A DNA stretch of 64,000 bases from an uncultured Dorea sp. (GTDB lineage: Bacteria; Bacillota; Clostridia; Lachnospirales; Lachnospiraceae). This document shows positions 16,241 to 24,189 of this stretch, in pieces (the stretch's first letter is position 1; each line of letters starts with the position of its first letter). The stretch spans positions 1 to 64,000 of the forward strand of contig CAJUAM010000009.1 of the NCBI GenBank assembly GCA_910584615.1, read 5' to 3'. A program made the position numbers and the translations under genes. The notes under the pieces were generated by a model that had not been told where the DNA came from, did no database searches, and saw nothing but the letters and a program-made list of their open reading frames with translations.

Positions 16241-18619
16241 TTATTCAAACGACTGCTCTGTACGTTCTATGATCTCGTCTTGAAGCGGCTTATCTAAATT
16301 GCGGAAGAAATCACTGTAACCTGCGACACGGACAATAAGATCTTTATAATCTTCCGGGTTCTTCTGCGCCTCGATCAATGTCTGCCTGTCAATGACATTA
16401 AACTGGATATGATGTCCATCCATGGAAAAATAAGAACGGATCAGACTTGCCATATTATCCAGTCCCTTTTCGCCTGCAACAACATCCGGTGTGAATTTTT
16501 GATTCAAAAGTGTTCCCGCCGTTGCCAGATGATCCATCTTAGAGCAGGACTTGATCACTGCTGTCGGACCGTTCCTGTCTGCAGATTTTTCAGGAGAAAT
16601 CCCTTCCGATACCGGCTTATGCGCTTTCCGTCCGTTCGGTGTCGCAAGGATCACATCTCCAAAATATACATGACATGTTGTAGGAAGCATATCTACACCG
16701 TATTTTCCGCCCTTCATATTCGGACGTCCCGTGATCTCACTCCTGTAAAGTTCAAATACCTCCTGCATGATATCGTCAGCATAATCATCATCATTGCCAT
16801 ACTTTGGAGTTTTATCATGAACCATACGAAAGATTGCCTCATACCCTTCATAATCATGTTCCATCGCTTCAATGAGCTCTTCCATCGTAAAATTCTTGTT
16901 ATCATATACATTATATTTAACGGCTGCAAGGCAGTCTGTAACGGTACCGATACCTACGCCCTGAATATAGTTTGTATTGTACCTCGCGCCGCCTGCGTTA
17001 TAATCTTTGGCCTTAGAGATACAGTCATTGGTCACAACAGAAAGACACGGTGCCGGCATCTCCTGCGCATAAAGCTGTTCAATCACATTGTTGCCGCGGA
17101 TCTTAATGTTTACAATATGCTGGAGCTGCTTTTTGAACGCTTCCCAAAGCTCATCATAAGTCTTAAAATCCTTTGCGTATCCAAGCTCAAGCCCGATCTG
17201 TTTTTTGGAGTACTGGTCAAATCCATTGAACAGAGTAAGCTGGAATACCTTCGGGATATTAAGGTATCCTGTAAGAATATACGCCTCGCTGCCCCACGCC
17301 CCGGTCTCTACACATCCGGAAGAACCGCCGCGTCTTGCATCCTCAAGATTCTTTCCTGCATTGATAAGCTCCATGATCTGAGCCTCTGTATTATAAAACG
17401 CAGGCTGTCCCCATCCCTCCCTGGAAACTTCGCATGCCCTTTTTAAAAACTTCGCCGGTGTTTTCTTGCTTATCGTCACATTGGAATTCGGCTGGACAAG
17501 TTTCATCTCGTCCATACAGTCAAGGATCAGATAGCTTACATTGTTGACACCGTTGCGTCCGTCCGGTGTAACTCCGCCTGTATTGATATTCGCGAAGTCT
17601 GTATAAGTAGCACTTTCCTTAAGTGTGATACCAACTTTAACCGGCGCCGGCTGATTGTAGAACTTAACCCACAGACACTCTAAAAGTTCCAGCGCTTTCT
17701 CGTCGTCAAGGATCCCTGCCTCTACATCTCTCTCGTAATATGGGTTCAGATGCTGATCGAGCCTTCCCGGACTGAACGCATCCCACGGATTCAGCTCTGT
17801 TGTAACAGCAAGATGTGTAAACCAGTAAAGCTGGATAGCCTGCCAGTAAGTCTTAGGTCTATGCGCCGGAACCACCTCAAGGTTCTCCGCGATCTGAAGA
17901 AGCTCTGCCTTTCTCTTATCATCTGTCTCCTTGTCTGCCATCTCCAGAACAAGCTTATGATAACGTTCTCCGAGAATGATGACCGCATCACATGCGATAT
18001 CCATTGCCTTAAGCTCTTCACATTTATTTACTGCATCCGGGTCATTTATGTAATCCAGCGCGTCCATCGTCTTTTGGATCTTTTCCTTATAATCCAGATA
18101 TCCTGTCGTAAATACCTGTTCACCGCCGCATGTATGTCCCGGCCCCCTCTGCTCCATAAACTCTGTAAACATACCTGCGCTGTAGCACTCATGCCATTCG
18201 GGTGTCATCCTTGAAAGAATCTTCTCCCTCATGCTTCTTCCTGTCCAGTAGGGAATGATCTCTTCTTCCTGCAGCTTCCTGTCTTCTTCTGTCGTATGGA
18301 AAGATACAAGTTCACGTTCACTCATAACTACCATATCCTCTACGCTGTGGCAGCAAAGTTCCGGAAATGTAGGAGAAGCTTGCGGATCTTTTCCTTTTTC
18401 ACCGATGATCAGTTCACCGTCTCCAAGGTACAGCGTCTTCTTAGAAAAATACTCCTTCAGGACCATCGCCCTCATAACCGGAATAGAGTACTTCCCATCA
18501 TTTTCCTTGTAAAAATCTGTCTCGATCTTCGCTCTCTCAAGATCGATGTGAACCGGTGTTGTCACACTAAGCTCACGGAGCTTCCTGATTCTTTCATTCA
18601 TACCACGCATCTTCGCCAT
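16241..18619 (-). CDS. hypD: glycyl radical enzyme, trans-4-hydroxy-L-proline dehydratase type
   Basis: This radical enzyme dehydrates trans-4-hydroxyproline to pyrroline-5-carboxylate. The family layout is complete at 792 residues. The thiyl cysteine and base are C436 and E438 in GSSGCVETG, and the glycyl radical loop is RVAGYSDFF with G767. As I recall the C. difficile enzyme, residues lining the hydroxyproline pocket (FMEQRGPGH, ELNPWDAF, KESATYTDF) are all matched with a constant offset of two. The stretch after CVETG is AWGSE, where the C. difficile enzyme has CFGKE as I recall it. It starts 4 bases after hypE, and its GGAGGG binding site lies in the hypE end. No proC is adjacent, so product use is not shown here. 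Confidence 0.8.
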   Translation of the reverse strand: MAKMRGMNERIRKLRELSVTTPVHIDLERAKIETDFYKENDGKYSIPVMRAMVLKEYFSKKTLYLGDGELIIGEKGKDPQASPTFPELCCHSVEDMVVMSERELVSFHTTEEDRKLQEEEIIPYWTGRSMREKILSRMTPEWHECYSAGMFTEFMEQRGPGHTCGGEQVFTTGYLDYKEKIQKTMDALDYINDPDAVNKCEELKAMDIACDAVIILGERYHKLVLEMADKETDDKRKAELLQIAENLEVVPAHRPKTYWQAIQLYWFTHLAVTTELNPWDAFSPGRLDQHLNPYYERDVEAGILDDEKALELLECLWVKFYNQPAPVKVGITLKESATYTDFANINTGGVTPDGRNGVNNVSYLILDCMDEMKLVQPNSNVTISKKTPAKFLKRACEVSREGWGQPAFYNTEAQIMELINAGKNLEDARRGGSSGCVETGAWGSEAYILTGYLNIPKVFQLTLFNGFDQYSKKQIGLELGYAKDFKTYDELWEAFKKQLQHIVNIKIRGNNVIEQLYAQEMPAPCLSVVTNDCISKAKDYNAGGARYNTNYIQGVGIGTVTDCLAAVKYNVYDNKNFTMEELIEAMEHDYEGYEAIFRMVHDKTPKYGNDDDYADDIMQEVFELYRSEITGRPNMKGGKYGVDMLPTTCHVYFGDVILATPNGRKAHKPVSEGISPEKSADRNGPTAVIKSCSKMDHLATAGTLLNQKFTPDVVAGEKGLDNMASLIRSYFSMDGHHIQFNVIDRQTLIEAQKNPEDYKDLIVRVAGYSDFFRNLDKPLQDEIIERTEQSFE

Positions 18620-18623
18620 GTCT

Positions 18624-19532
18624 TTACCCTCCTATTTTGGTGTTCTGAAATCCGGCATCTACAAAGAGCTTTCTTAGCTCTTCCATCTTATCCTTATCCG
18701 GTGCATGTAAATCTTTTCCCGTATATTCCATATCCAGCTTCGGATACTTACTGCTTCCCGTATCATGATACGCAAGCAGATTGATCTGAGGCGGATGAAT
18801 ATCATGTTCTTTGAGAAACTCAATAGTCTCTTTCATATTTTTCTCATTGCCGTTCACTTCTTTGATCGTCGGAATCCTGATATAGATACGTGCCCCGTCT
18901 TCAGACAGACGCACGAGATTTTCTAATATCAGCTTATTATCCACACCTACATACCGCTCATGAAGCTTTGGATCCATCACCTTTACATCGTAGAGAAATG
19001 TATCTGCATACGGCAGGATGGCCTGAAATTTTTCATAAGGAGCATATCCGCATGTATCAATGGTAAGATTGATACCCTGACGCTTAAGTTCCTTTGCTAC
19101 TGCCAGTATGTAATCCATATCCATTGCCATAACTTCTCCGCCGGAAAGCGTCACTCCCCCGCCGGACTCCTCATAAAACATCTGATCTTTAAGAAGCTCC
19201 TTCACAAGCTCCTTTACTGTATATTCGCGGCCGATAATCTCCCGCAGTCCCATAGGACAGAAATTCTCACACTTCCCGCACAGTACGCATAACGATTTAT
19301 CTAAGGACGGCGTTCCCTCTTTCATAACAAGGGCATGGTTCGGACAGGCCTTTATACAACCCCCGCAGCCAACACACTTTCCTGAGTCAAACTGCATTTC
19401 TCTCTCGTACTTCTGCGTCTCCGGATTATGGCACCACTTACATTTTAACGGACAGCCCTTAAAGAAAACAGAGGTACGGATACCGTCGCCGTCATGGATT
19501 GAAAACTTTTGGATATTTGTTATATGATTCAT
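18624..19532 (-). CDS. hypE: glycyl radical enzyme activase (radical SAM), HypE type
   Basis: The activase uses S-adenosylmethionine to place the glycyl radical on its partner enzyme. The CxxxCxxC cluster motif is CPLKCKWC near residue 30. Two ferredoxin-type clusters follow (CVGCGGCIKACP and CVLCGKCENFCP), typical of activases for this branch of glycyl radical enzymes. SGGEVMAM is the SAM-binding GGE region. The start at 19532 follows GAGGAAG; an in-frame GTG at 19589 is less likely. It precedes hypD by 4 bases, so both are co-transcribed from the promoter near 19640. Confidence 0.88.
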   Translation of the reverse strand: MNHITNIQKFSIHDGDGIRTSVFFKGCPLKCKWCHNPETQKYEREMQFDSGKCVGCGGCIKACPNHALVMKEGTPSLDKSLCVLCGKCENFCPMGLREIIGREYTVKELVKELLKDQMFYEESGGGVTLSGGEVMAMDMDYILAVAKELKRQGINLTIDTCGYAPYEKFQAILPYADTFLYDVKVMDPKLHERYVGVDNKLILENLVRLSEDGARIYIRIPTIKEVNGNEKNMKETIEFLKEHDIHPPQINLLAYHDTGSSKYPKLDMEYTGKDLHAPDKDKMEELRKLFVDAGFQNTKIGG

Positions 19533-19591
19533 CCCATCTTCCTCATCATGATAAAGAGTCATTTCTTTTGTTTTCCATTGCAAAATCACGT

Positions 19592-19609
19592 TTTAGACTA
19601 TCGTCTAAA
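19592..19609. promoter_or_regulatory. operator-like palindrome just downstream of the hypE promoter
   Basis: TTTAGAC-TATC-GTCTAAA is a perfect 7+4+7 inverted repeat starting a few bases after the predicted transcription start. Its shape resembles TetR-family operators (TAGAC-N4-GTCTA). No TetR gene is in the window. Confidence 0.6.
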
Positions 19610-19619
19610 CTATAGTACA

Positions 19620-19648
19620 AATATAGCATTCTGCTATAAATTTGTCAA
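19620..19648 (-). promoter_or_regulatory. sigma-A promoter of hypE-hypD
   Basis: On the minus strand TTGACA (19648-19643), a 17-base spacer and TATATT (19625-19620) form a strong promoter. Transcription should start near 19613. Confidence 0.85.
19622..19638. promoter_or_regulatory. second palindrome inside the hypE promoter
   Basis: TATAGCA-TTC-TGCTATA is a 7+3+7 inverted repeat that fills most of the -35/-10 spacer and touches the -10 box. A protein bound here would block RNA polymerase. The remaining bases up to 19811 hold no gene or other structure that I can see. Confidence 0.5.
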
Positions 19649-19811
19649 TGTTTTCCGCCTATTATATGCTATCATATATTGATATAAACCCTTTTAACTG
19701 TTGAAAAACTATGCAATGTCATAGATTGTACTCCCAATGATATCGTAGCTTTCATCAGAACTGACACACCCTGATTTACTTGCGGATATCTGCTCTGTTT
19801 TATATGAGAAA

Positions 19812-19841
19812 ACTCCCGGCTGCCTTTAAGGCGCCGGGAGT
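19812..19841 (-). terminator. terminator of the rpiB-reductase operon
   Basis: ACTCCCGGC and GCCGGGAGT pair, with an inner GCCTT/AAGGC stem and a single bulged base. On the minus strand it is followed by TTTTCTC. It separates the reductase operon from hypE. Confidence 0.85.
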
Positions 19842-19866
19842 CTCATGTTATTACTTTCCTGCGTAT

Positions 19867-21402
19867 TTATTCTACATATGGTTTCGCTATCTCAGCAAAC
19901 CGGTCCGCATGGTCTTCGTACCACTCATCATATTTCATCCCTGATTGCGCGATCTCAGTTCCAAGCTCTTTTAAGAATGCCGGAATCTCGCTCTCTAAGA
20001 TCGTTCCGATCTGCTCTCCAAAGCGTTCTTTCCCCTGTTCATCCCCACCGTTTACCGTAAGCACAAATGCCGGCTGCATCGCTCCATCCGCTTTTTTAAC
20101 ACCTCCGCGAAAGCCTATCCTTCCGATCTGGTGTGTCCCGCAGGATGACGGGCAGCCTGAGATATGGATCCTTGGAAGCACTCCGTCTTCAAATCCCCAC
20201 TCCTTAGATGATTCTACAAGAGTCTTGAGAAGGTTCTGGGAATCCCGTACTCCGACCTGACAGATAGAGGCGCCGATACATGCTACTGAAGATTCAAACA
20301 ATGTATCCGCACTGTCTGCCGTAATCTCTAAAATCCTTTTCGCCTCGCTTCCGGTACAGTTAACGATATAGACCGTCTCATCCGGCGCGATCCGAAGCTC
20401 TGTCTGTTCCATATCTGCCATAGCTGCGTAAAGCTCTTTAAACTTTGACGGCTCAGGACACCCTCCGATCGGATGATACTCAATGGCATAGAGACCTTTC
20501 TGCTTTTGTAAAATCACTCTCTTATCCTCTACCGTCTCACCATCAGACTGTTTTGTAATTTCCTTTTTCTCTACCTGAATATCAAGCTGTTCCTCTTTCA
20601 TGACTTCTTCTAGCTTTTCACGAAAAGTTTCCGCATATTTATCCCCAAGAACCTCCTGCATATACCGGGTTCTTGCCTTTGCGCGGTTCTCGTAATTACC
20701 ATATGCTACAAACATATTTACCATAGCTTTGATATAATAAAGAATCTTACATCCATCGACCGCTTCTGCCACCTTCACACCCATCTTCGGGTTATTTCCA
20801 AGCCCCCCTGCACTGTAGACATCAAACTTCCCGTCCTCTCTCGCGGCAAAGCCCAAATCCCTGAAAGTCGCATGCGGTTCGTTTTTCGGTGAGTTTGAAA
20901 AGCCTACCTTGAGCTTTCTCGGAAGCTTCACTGTCTTGATAAATCCCATCAGATAATCTGCTGCCGCCTCTGCATAAGGTGCCACATCAAAATACTCTCC
21001 CTCTTCTACGCCTGACAGCGGGGATACCATAACATTTCTCGGGAAGTCTCCTCCTCCGCCTCTGGTAACAATACCGTAATCCAGCGCCTCTACCGCGAGC
21101 TCGCACACTGCATCGACCCCCAGATTATGAAACTGTATTGTCTGGCAAGTGGTAAAATGCACTTTATCTATATTATATTTCTCAATCGCATTAACGATAA
21201 ATCCAAGTTTTTCTCTGCTTACTCTCCCTCCCGGAAGCCTAAGCCTTAACATACTCAATTTTCCGCCCCGCTGCGCATAGCTTCCGAACCCTCCGGAAAA
21301 TCCCTTATACTTCTGAGCCGGAATTTCTCCTTCATAAAACTGTCTCGCTATTTTTTCAAATTCCTCATAATCTTTTTTCCATTCAACTGCCTGCATAGCC
21401 AT
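19867..21402 (-). CDS. siroheme-dependent nitrite/sulfite reductase family protein
   Basis: This is a ferredoxin-type reductase of 511 residues with two half repeats. The siroheme and 4Fe-4S binding cysteines are in the classical pattern CIGASIC (Cx5C) and CPSSC (Cx3C). An early RLRLPGG and HFTTCQTIQFHN provide siroheme-side basic and substrate residues. It may reduce sulfite or nitrite by six electrons; which one cannot be settled by eye. It follows rpiB by 16 bases in one operon. No siroheme synthesis or sulfate-uptake genes are nearby. GGAGAAGT precedes the ATG. Confidence 0.82.
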   Translation of the reverse strand: MAMQAVEWKKDYEEFEKIARQFYEGEIPAQKYKGFSGGFGSYAQRGGKLSMLRLRLPGGRVSREKLGFIVNAIEKYNIDKVHFTTCQTIQFHNLGVDAVCELAVEALDYGIVTRGGGGDFPRNVMVSPLSGVEEGEYFDVAPYAEAAADYLMGFIKTVKLPRKLKVGFSNSPKNEPHATFRDLGFAAREDGKFDVYSAGGLGNNPKMGVKVAEAVDGCKILYYIKAMVNMFVAYGNYENRAKARTRYMQEVLGDKYAETFREKLEEVMKEEQLDIQVEKKEITKQSDGETVEDKRVILQKQKGLYAIEYHPIGGCPEPSKFKELYAAMADMEQTELRIAPDETVYIVNCTGSEAKRILEITADSADTLFESSVACIGASICQVGVRDSQNLLKTLVESSKEWGFEDGVLPRIHISGCPSSCGTHQIGRIGFRGGVKKADGAMQPAFVLTVNGGDEQGKERFGEQIGTILESEIPAFLKELGTEIAQSGMKYDEWYEDHADRFAEIAKPYVE

Positions 21403-21418
21403 ACTTCTCCACTTCCTA

Positions 21419-21877
21419 TCACTGTTCCTGTTTTTCTTCTATCGCCATGATCATATCAACCCTGGTCTGATGACGTCCGCCCATAAATTCCGCATTCAGC
21501 CACTCATCAATAATCATCTTAGCCATCTCTATGCCGATCACTCTTGCGCCAAATGCCAGCACATTCGTATCGTTATGCTGTCTGGACAGCTTTGCAGAGT
21601 ATGGCTCTGAGCAGACAACTGCCCTAACGCCTTTGACCTTATTCGCAGCAAGAGAAATACCCACACCTGTCCCGCAGATGAGAACACCTAAATCAACCTC
21701 TCCTCCCGCAACGGCTCTGCCTACTTTTTCACCATATTCGGGATAACTGCAGCTATCATGGCTGTCTGTCCCGTAATTCACCACTTCATAACCTTTCTCC
21801 TTTAGATAAGCTGCAACGTCATTTTTCATCTCGACTGCTGCATGGTCATTTCCAATTCCAATCTTCACCTTTCCCAC
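21419..21877 (-). CDS. rpiB: ribose-5-phosphate isomerase B
   Basis: The enzyme interconverts ribose 5-phosphate and ribulose 5-phosphate, or acts on related sugars such as allose 6-phosphate. Motifs are GNDHAAVEMK at the start, the catalytic cysteine in LICGTGVG, and SRQHNDTNVLAFG with the phosphate-binding arginine and histidine. The start is a GTG at 21877 or 21868. The first is preferred because AGGA lies 8 bases upstream, giving 152 residues against the usual about 149. Longer in-frame starts would lie upstream of the predicted transcription start. Confidence 0.9.
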   Translation of the reverse strand: MGKVKIGIGNDHAAVEMKNDVAAYLKEKGYEVVNYGTDSHDSCSYPEYGEKVGRAVAGGEVDLGVLICGTGVGISLAANKVKGVRAVVCSEPYSAKLSRQHNDTNVLAFGARVIGIEMAKMIIDEWLNAEFMGGRHQTRVDMIMAIEEKQEQ

Positions 21878-21905
21878 CTGTCCTTTCCTGTAATGTACTA
21901 TTTCC

Positions 21906-21934
21906 ATTATAATTGCCGGATAGCGTATCCGCAA
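21906..21934 (-). promoter_or_regulatory. promoter of the rpiB operon with a palindrome in the spacer
   Basis: On the minus strand TTGCGG (21934-21929), a 17-base spacer and TATAAT (21911-21906) form the promoter. CGGATA-GCG-TATCCG (21917-21931) spans the spacer and overlaps the -35 box, so it may be an operator. Confidence 0.65.
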
Positions 21935-22008
21935 CGCAAAACATGGCTTTTCCCTATATTGTGCTTACTTGCGTCCTTTATGTTATGTTCTGCATCTTTT
22001 ATCATCTA

Positions 22009-22974
22009 TCATCTCAATAAAATATATACAAAAAACAACGCATAAAACAGAAGAAAGACAATCCCCTCTTTTCTCTCGATCTTCCTCTTGCTAAGTGACG
22101 CAACGTACACGATCATACTTGCCGCGATCAATATCACCGTATCATAAACCGCTGTTACATCCAGATGGATGGGTGTGATCACTGAAGAAATGCCAAGGAT
22201 CAAAAGAATATTAAAAATATTGGACCCCACTACATTTCCAACTGCCAGATCATTCTCTCCCTTTCCTGCAGCTACCATAGAAGTTACAAGCTCAGGCAGT
22301 GAAGTCCCAAGCGCCACGATCGTAAGCCCGATAAATGTCTGGCTTAAGCCCAGATATACCGCTATATTACAGGCACTGTCTACTACGAGGTCTCCTCCAA
22401 GCACAATTCCCGCAAGACCGCTGATTATAAAAATCCCGCTCTTTAGCGGTGACATCACTTCATAATCCTCATCAGATTCCTTTTGCTCCTGTCTGGATAT
22501 CAATGCTGATTTGACCGTTGCTATAAGAAAAACCGCAAACAATACTAAAAACAGCGCTCCTCCAAGTCTTCCCAGAACAAATGTCTCTTTTCCGTTTAAT
22601 ACTTTCATAATAGAAAAATCTGCATTCAGAAGCAGCAGTATTACACTGATAAAGATAGAAAAAGGAAACTCTTTCCTAAGTAGAGACTCCTCTGTCTCAA
22701 CAGGATGGATAACCGCGCAGCAGCCAAGCACCACCAGCAGATTAAAAATATTGGACCCAAGCACATTGCTCACCGCAAGATCATTATTCCCTAAAAGCGC
22801 TGCCGTTACACTCACAGAAAGTTCCGGCATACTTGTGCCGAAGGCGACCACTGTAAGTCCTATAACAATTGATGGGACCTTTAAAAGCTTTGCCACACTG
22901 GAACTGCCGCTCACAAAAAAGTCAGCACCCTTAATCAATAATATAAACCCTGATATCAATAATAGATAATCCAT
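22009..22974 (-). CDS. calcium/sodium antiporter, CaCA family (YrbG type)
   Basis: This is a membrane exchanger with about ten helices in two inverted repeats. Each repeat carries the signature GTSMPELSVSVTA (first half, about residues 48-60) or GTSLPELVTSMVA (second half), plus GNVxGSNIFN blocks. The acidic residue in each repeat binds the cation. The length (321) is usual. GGAGG precedes the ATG. It is divergent from the pseudouridine synthase gene, and its stop lies 75 bases before the rpiB promoter. Confidence 0.9.
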   Translation of the reverse strand: MDYLLLISGFILLIKGADFFVSGSSSVAKLLKVPSIVIGLTVVAFGTSMPELSVSVTAALLGNNDLAVSNVLGSNIFNLLVVLGCCAVIHPVETEESLLRKEFPFSIFISVILLLLNADFSIMKVLNGKETFVLGRLGGALFLVLFAVFLIATVKSALISRQEQKESDEDYEVMSPLKSGIFIISGLAGIVLGGDLVVDSACNIAVYLGLSQTFIGLTIVALGTSLPELVTSMVAAGKGENDLAVGNVVGSNIFNILLILGISSVITPIHLDVTAVYDTVILIAASMIVYVASLSKRKIERKEGIVFLLFYALFFVYILLR

Positions 22975-23070
22975 CTGACTTCCTCCTATAGATCAACTTC
23001 CATTTGCATCTTTTTTCTCTCTATGTTTAAATGATAAAAGTGAACAATTATAAAGTCAAGGAGATTTCTT

Positions 23071-23772
23071 ATGAGTCTTGAATCTTTCAGAATATTATAC
23101 GAAGACACGTACATCATTGTATGTGTAAAACCTTCCGGTATCGCAACTCAGAGCAAGAGTATCAAAAGCCCGGACATGGTAAGCATATTAAAAAATCACA
23201 TTGCAAAAAACGCATCTTCCAAAAACATATCCAAAGAGCCGTACCTTGGGATCATCCACCGGCTGGACCAGCCAGTACAAGGTATTATGGTTTTTGCAAA
23301 GACTCCTTTTGCCGCAAAAGAATTAAATAAAGAGCTTCAGTCCGGCGGTTTTGGAAAATATTATCGTGCTCTTATTGCCGGCAGGCCTCCAAAAGACTCT
23401 GATACACTGGAAAACTATATGCAAAAAGACGCAAAGAACAATATCTCCTGCATCTGCAAAAAAGGGGAAAACAAAGCGAAGTTCGCAAGACTGAGCTACA
23501 AAACCGTTTCCAGAGATCAGCAGTATTTTTCTGTTCTCCAAAGCAACTTGTCAGAATCTGTCTGCACAGAACTTGACATACATCTGCACACCGGACGTCA
23601 TCATCAGATCCGCCTGCAGCTTACACATATTGGCTGCCCCATTATCGGAGACACGAAATATAATCCCGAAAACGCAAAAAAAACTGGCTGGCATGAATTA
23701 AAACTGTGTTCTTACCGACTGGAATTTATGCATCCTAAAACCAGAAAACCCTTAAGCTTTTCACTTATCTGA
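23071..23772 (+). CDS. RluA-family pseudouridine synthase
   Basis: The enzyme isomerises uridine to pseudouridine in rRNA or tRNA. The catalytic aspartate is in IIHRLDQPVQG (about residues 62-72), where the family usually has HRLDxxTSG; here PVQ replaces the usual DTSG-like ending. THTGRHHQIRLQ-type residues occur near 175 (LHTGRHHQIRLQL), followed by GDTKY. There is no S4 domain at the N-terminus, so it is of the shorter RluA type. The exact target is unknown. AAGGAG lies upstream of the ATG. Confidence 0.88.
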   Translation: MSLESFRILYEDTYIIVCVKPSGIATQSKSIKSPDMVSILKNHIAKNASSKNISKEPYLGIIHRLDQPVQGIMVFAKTPFAAKELNKELQSGGFGKYYRALIAGRPPKDSDTLENYMQKDAKNNISCICKKGENKAKFARLSYKTVSRDQQYFSVLQSNLSESVCTELDIHLHTGRHHQIRLQLTHIGCPIIGDTKYNPENAKKTGWHELKLCSYRLEFMHPKTRKPLSFSLI

Positions 23773-23801
23773 ATCTATCCATCCTTACCTCATACTGCCA
23801 A

Positions 23802-23841
23802 GAATGCCCCGGAACTATACAAGTATAGTTCCGGGGCATTC
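23802..23841. terminator. perfect 19-bp hairpin between convergent genes
   Basis: GAATGCCCCGGAACTATAC and GTATAGTTCCGGGGCATTC are perfect inverted copies separated by only AA. It lies between the pseudouridine synthase and spoVG and probably ends both transcripts. It lacks a T run on either side, which is unusual. Confidence 0.65.
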
Positions 23842-23859
23842 CCCAACTTTCGATAAATA

Positions 23860-24129
23860 TTACACCGCATCTTCTAACAGCGCTTTCTCATATTCCTCGA
23901 GAATAATACTCTGAATGCGCTCTCTGGTGCCTGAATTAATCGGATGTGCAATATCCCGATATTCGCCATCTACTGCTTTCTTACTAGGCATTGCAATGAA
24001 TAAGCCTTTCTCACCTTCGATAACCTTGATGTCGTGTACTACAAATTCTCCATCCATAGTAACTGATACGACTGCCTTGAGTTTCCCTTCTTTTGCCACT
24101 CTGCGTGCACGTACATCTGTAATCTGCAT
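23860..24129 (-). CDS. spoVG: SpoVG, RNA-binding regulator
   Basis: This is a small conserved regulator (89 residues) first known from sporulation and septation control and able to bind nucleic acid. The sequence MQITDVRARRV...VTMDGEFVVHDIKVIEG...FIAMPSKK is characteristic, as is the HPINSGTRERIQ stretch. The start at 24129 is set by AGGAG 8 bases upstream; longer in-frame starts lack this. It lies downstream of glgC-glgD and also appears to have its own promoter inside the end of glgD. Confidence 0.95.
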   Translation of the reverse strand: MQITDVRARRVAKEGKLKAVVSVTMDGEFVVHDIKVIEGEKGLFIAMPSKKAVDGEYRDIAHPINSGTRERIQSIILEEYEKALLEDAV

Positions 24130-24159
24130 TGTCATGGCTCCTTTCTGTCCAATCGTTGA

Positions 24160-24189
24160 ACTATAGTGCATATCTCTCATTTTTTTCAA
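24160..24189 (-). promoter_or_regulatory. probable spoVG promoter
   Basis: On the minus strand TTGAAA (24189-24184), an 18-base spacer and TATAGT (24165-24160) overlap the last codons of glgD. This would let spoVG be transcribed apart from the glycogen genes. Confidence 0.5.

Noticed and set aside
16409..17446. 345-codon open frame on plus, antisense to hypD
   Set aside because: It has no binding site and no domain character, and is a frame shadow of a well-supported gene.
16241..21402. Glycyl radical enzyme plus sulfite reductase as a sulfonate-degrading cluster
   Set aside because: The two operons are separated by a strong terminator and a separate promoter, and the radical enzyme carries hydroxyproline-type active-site residues.
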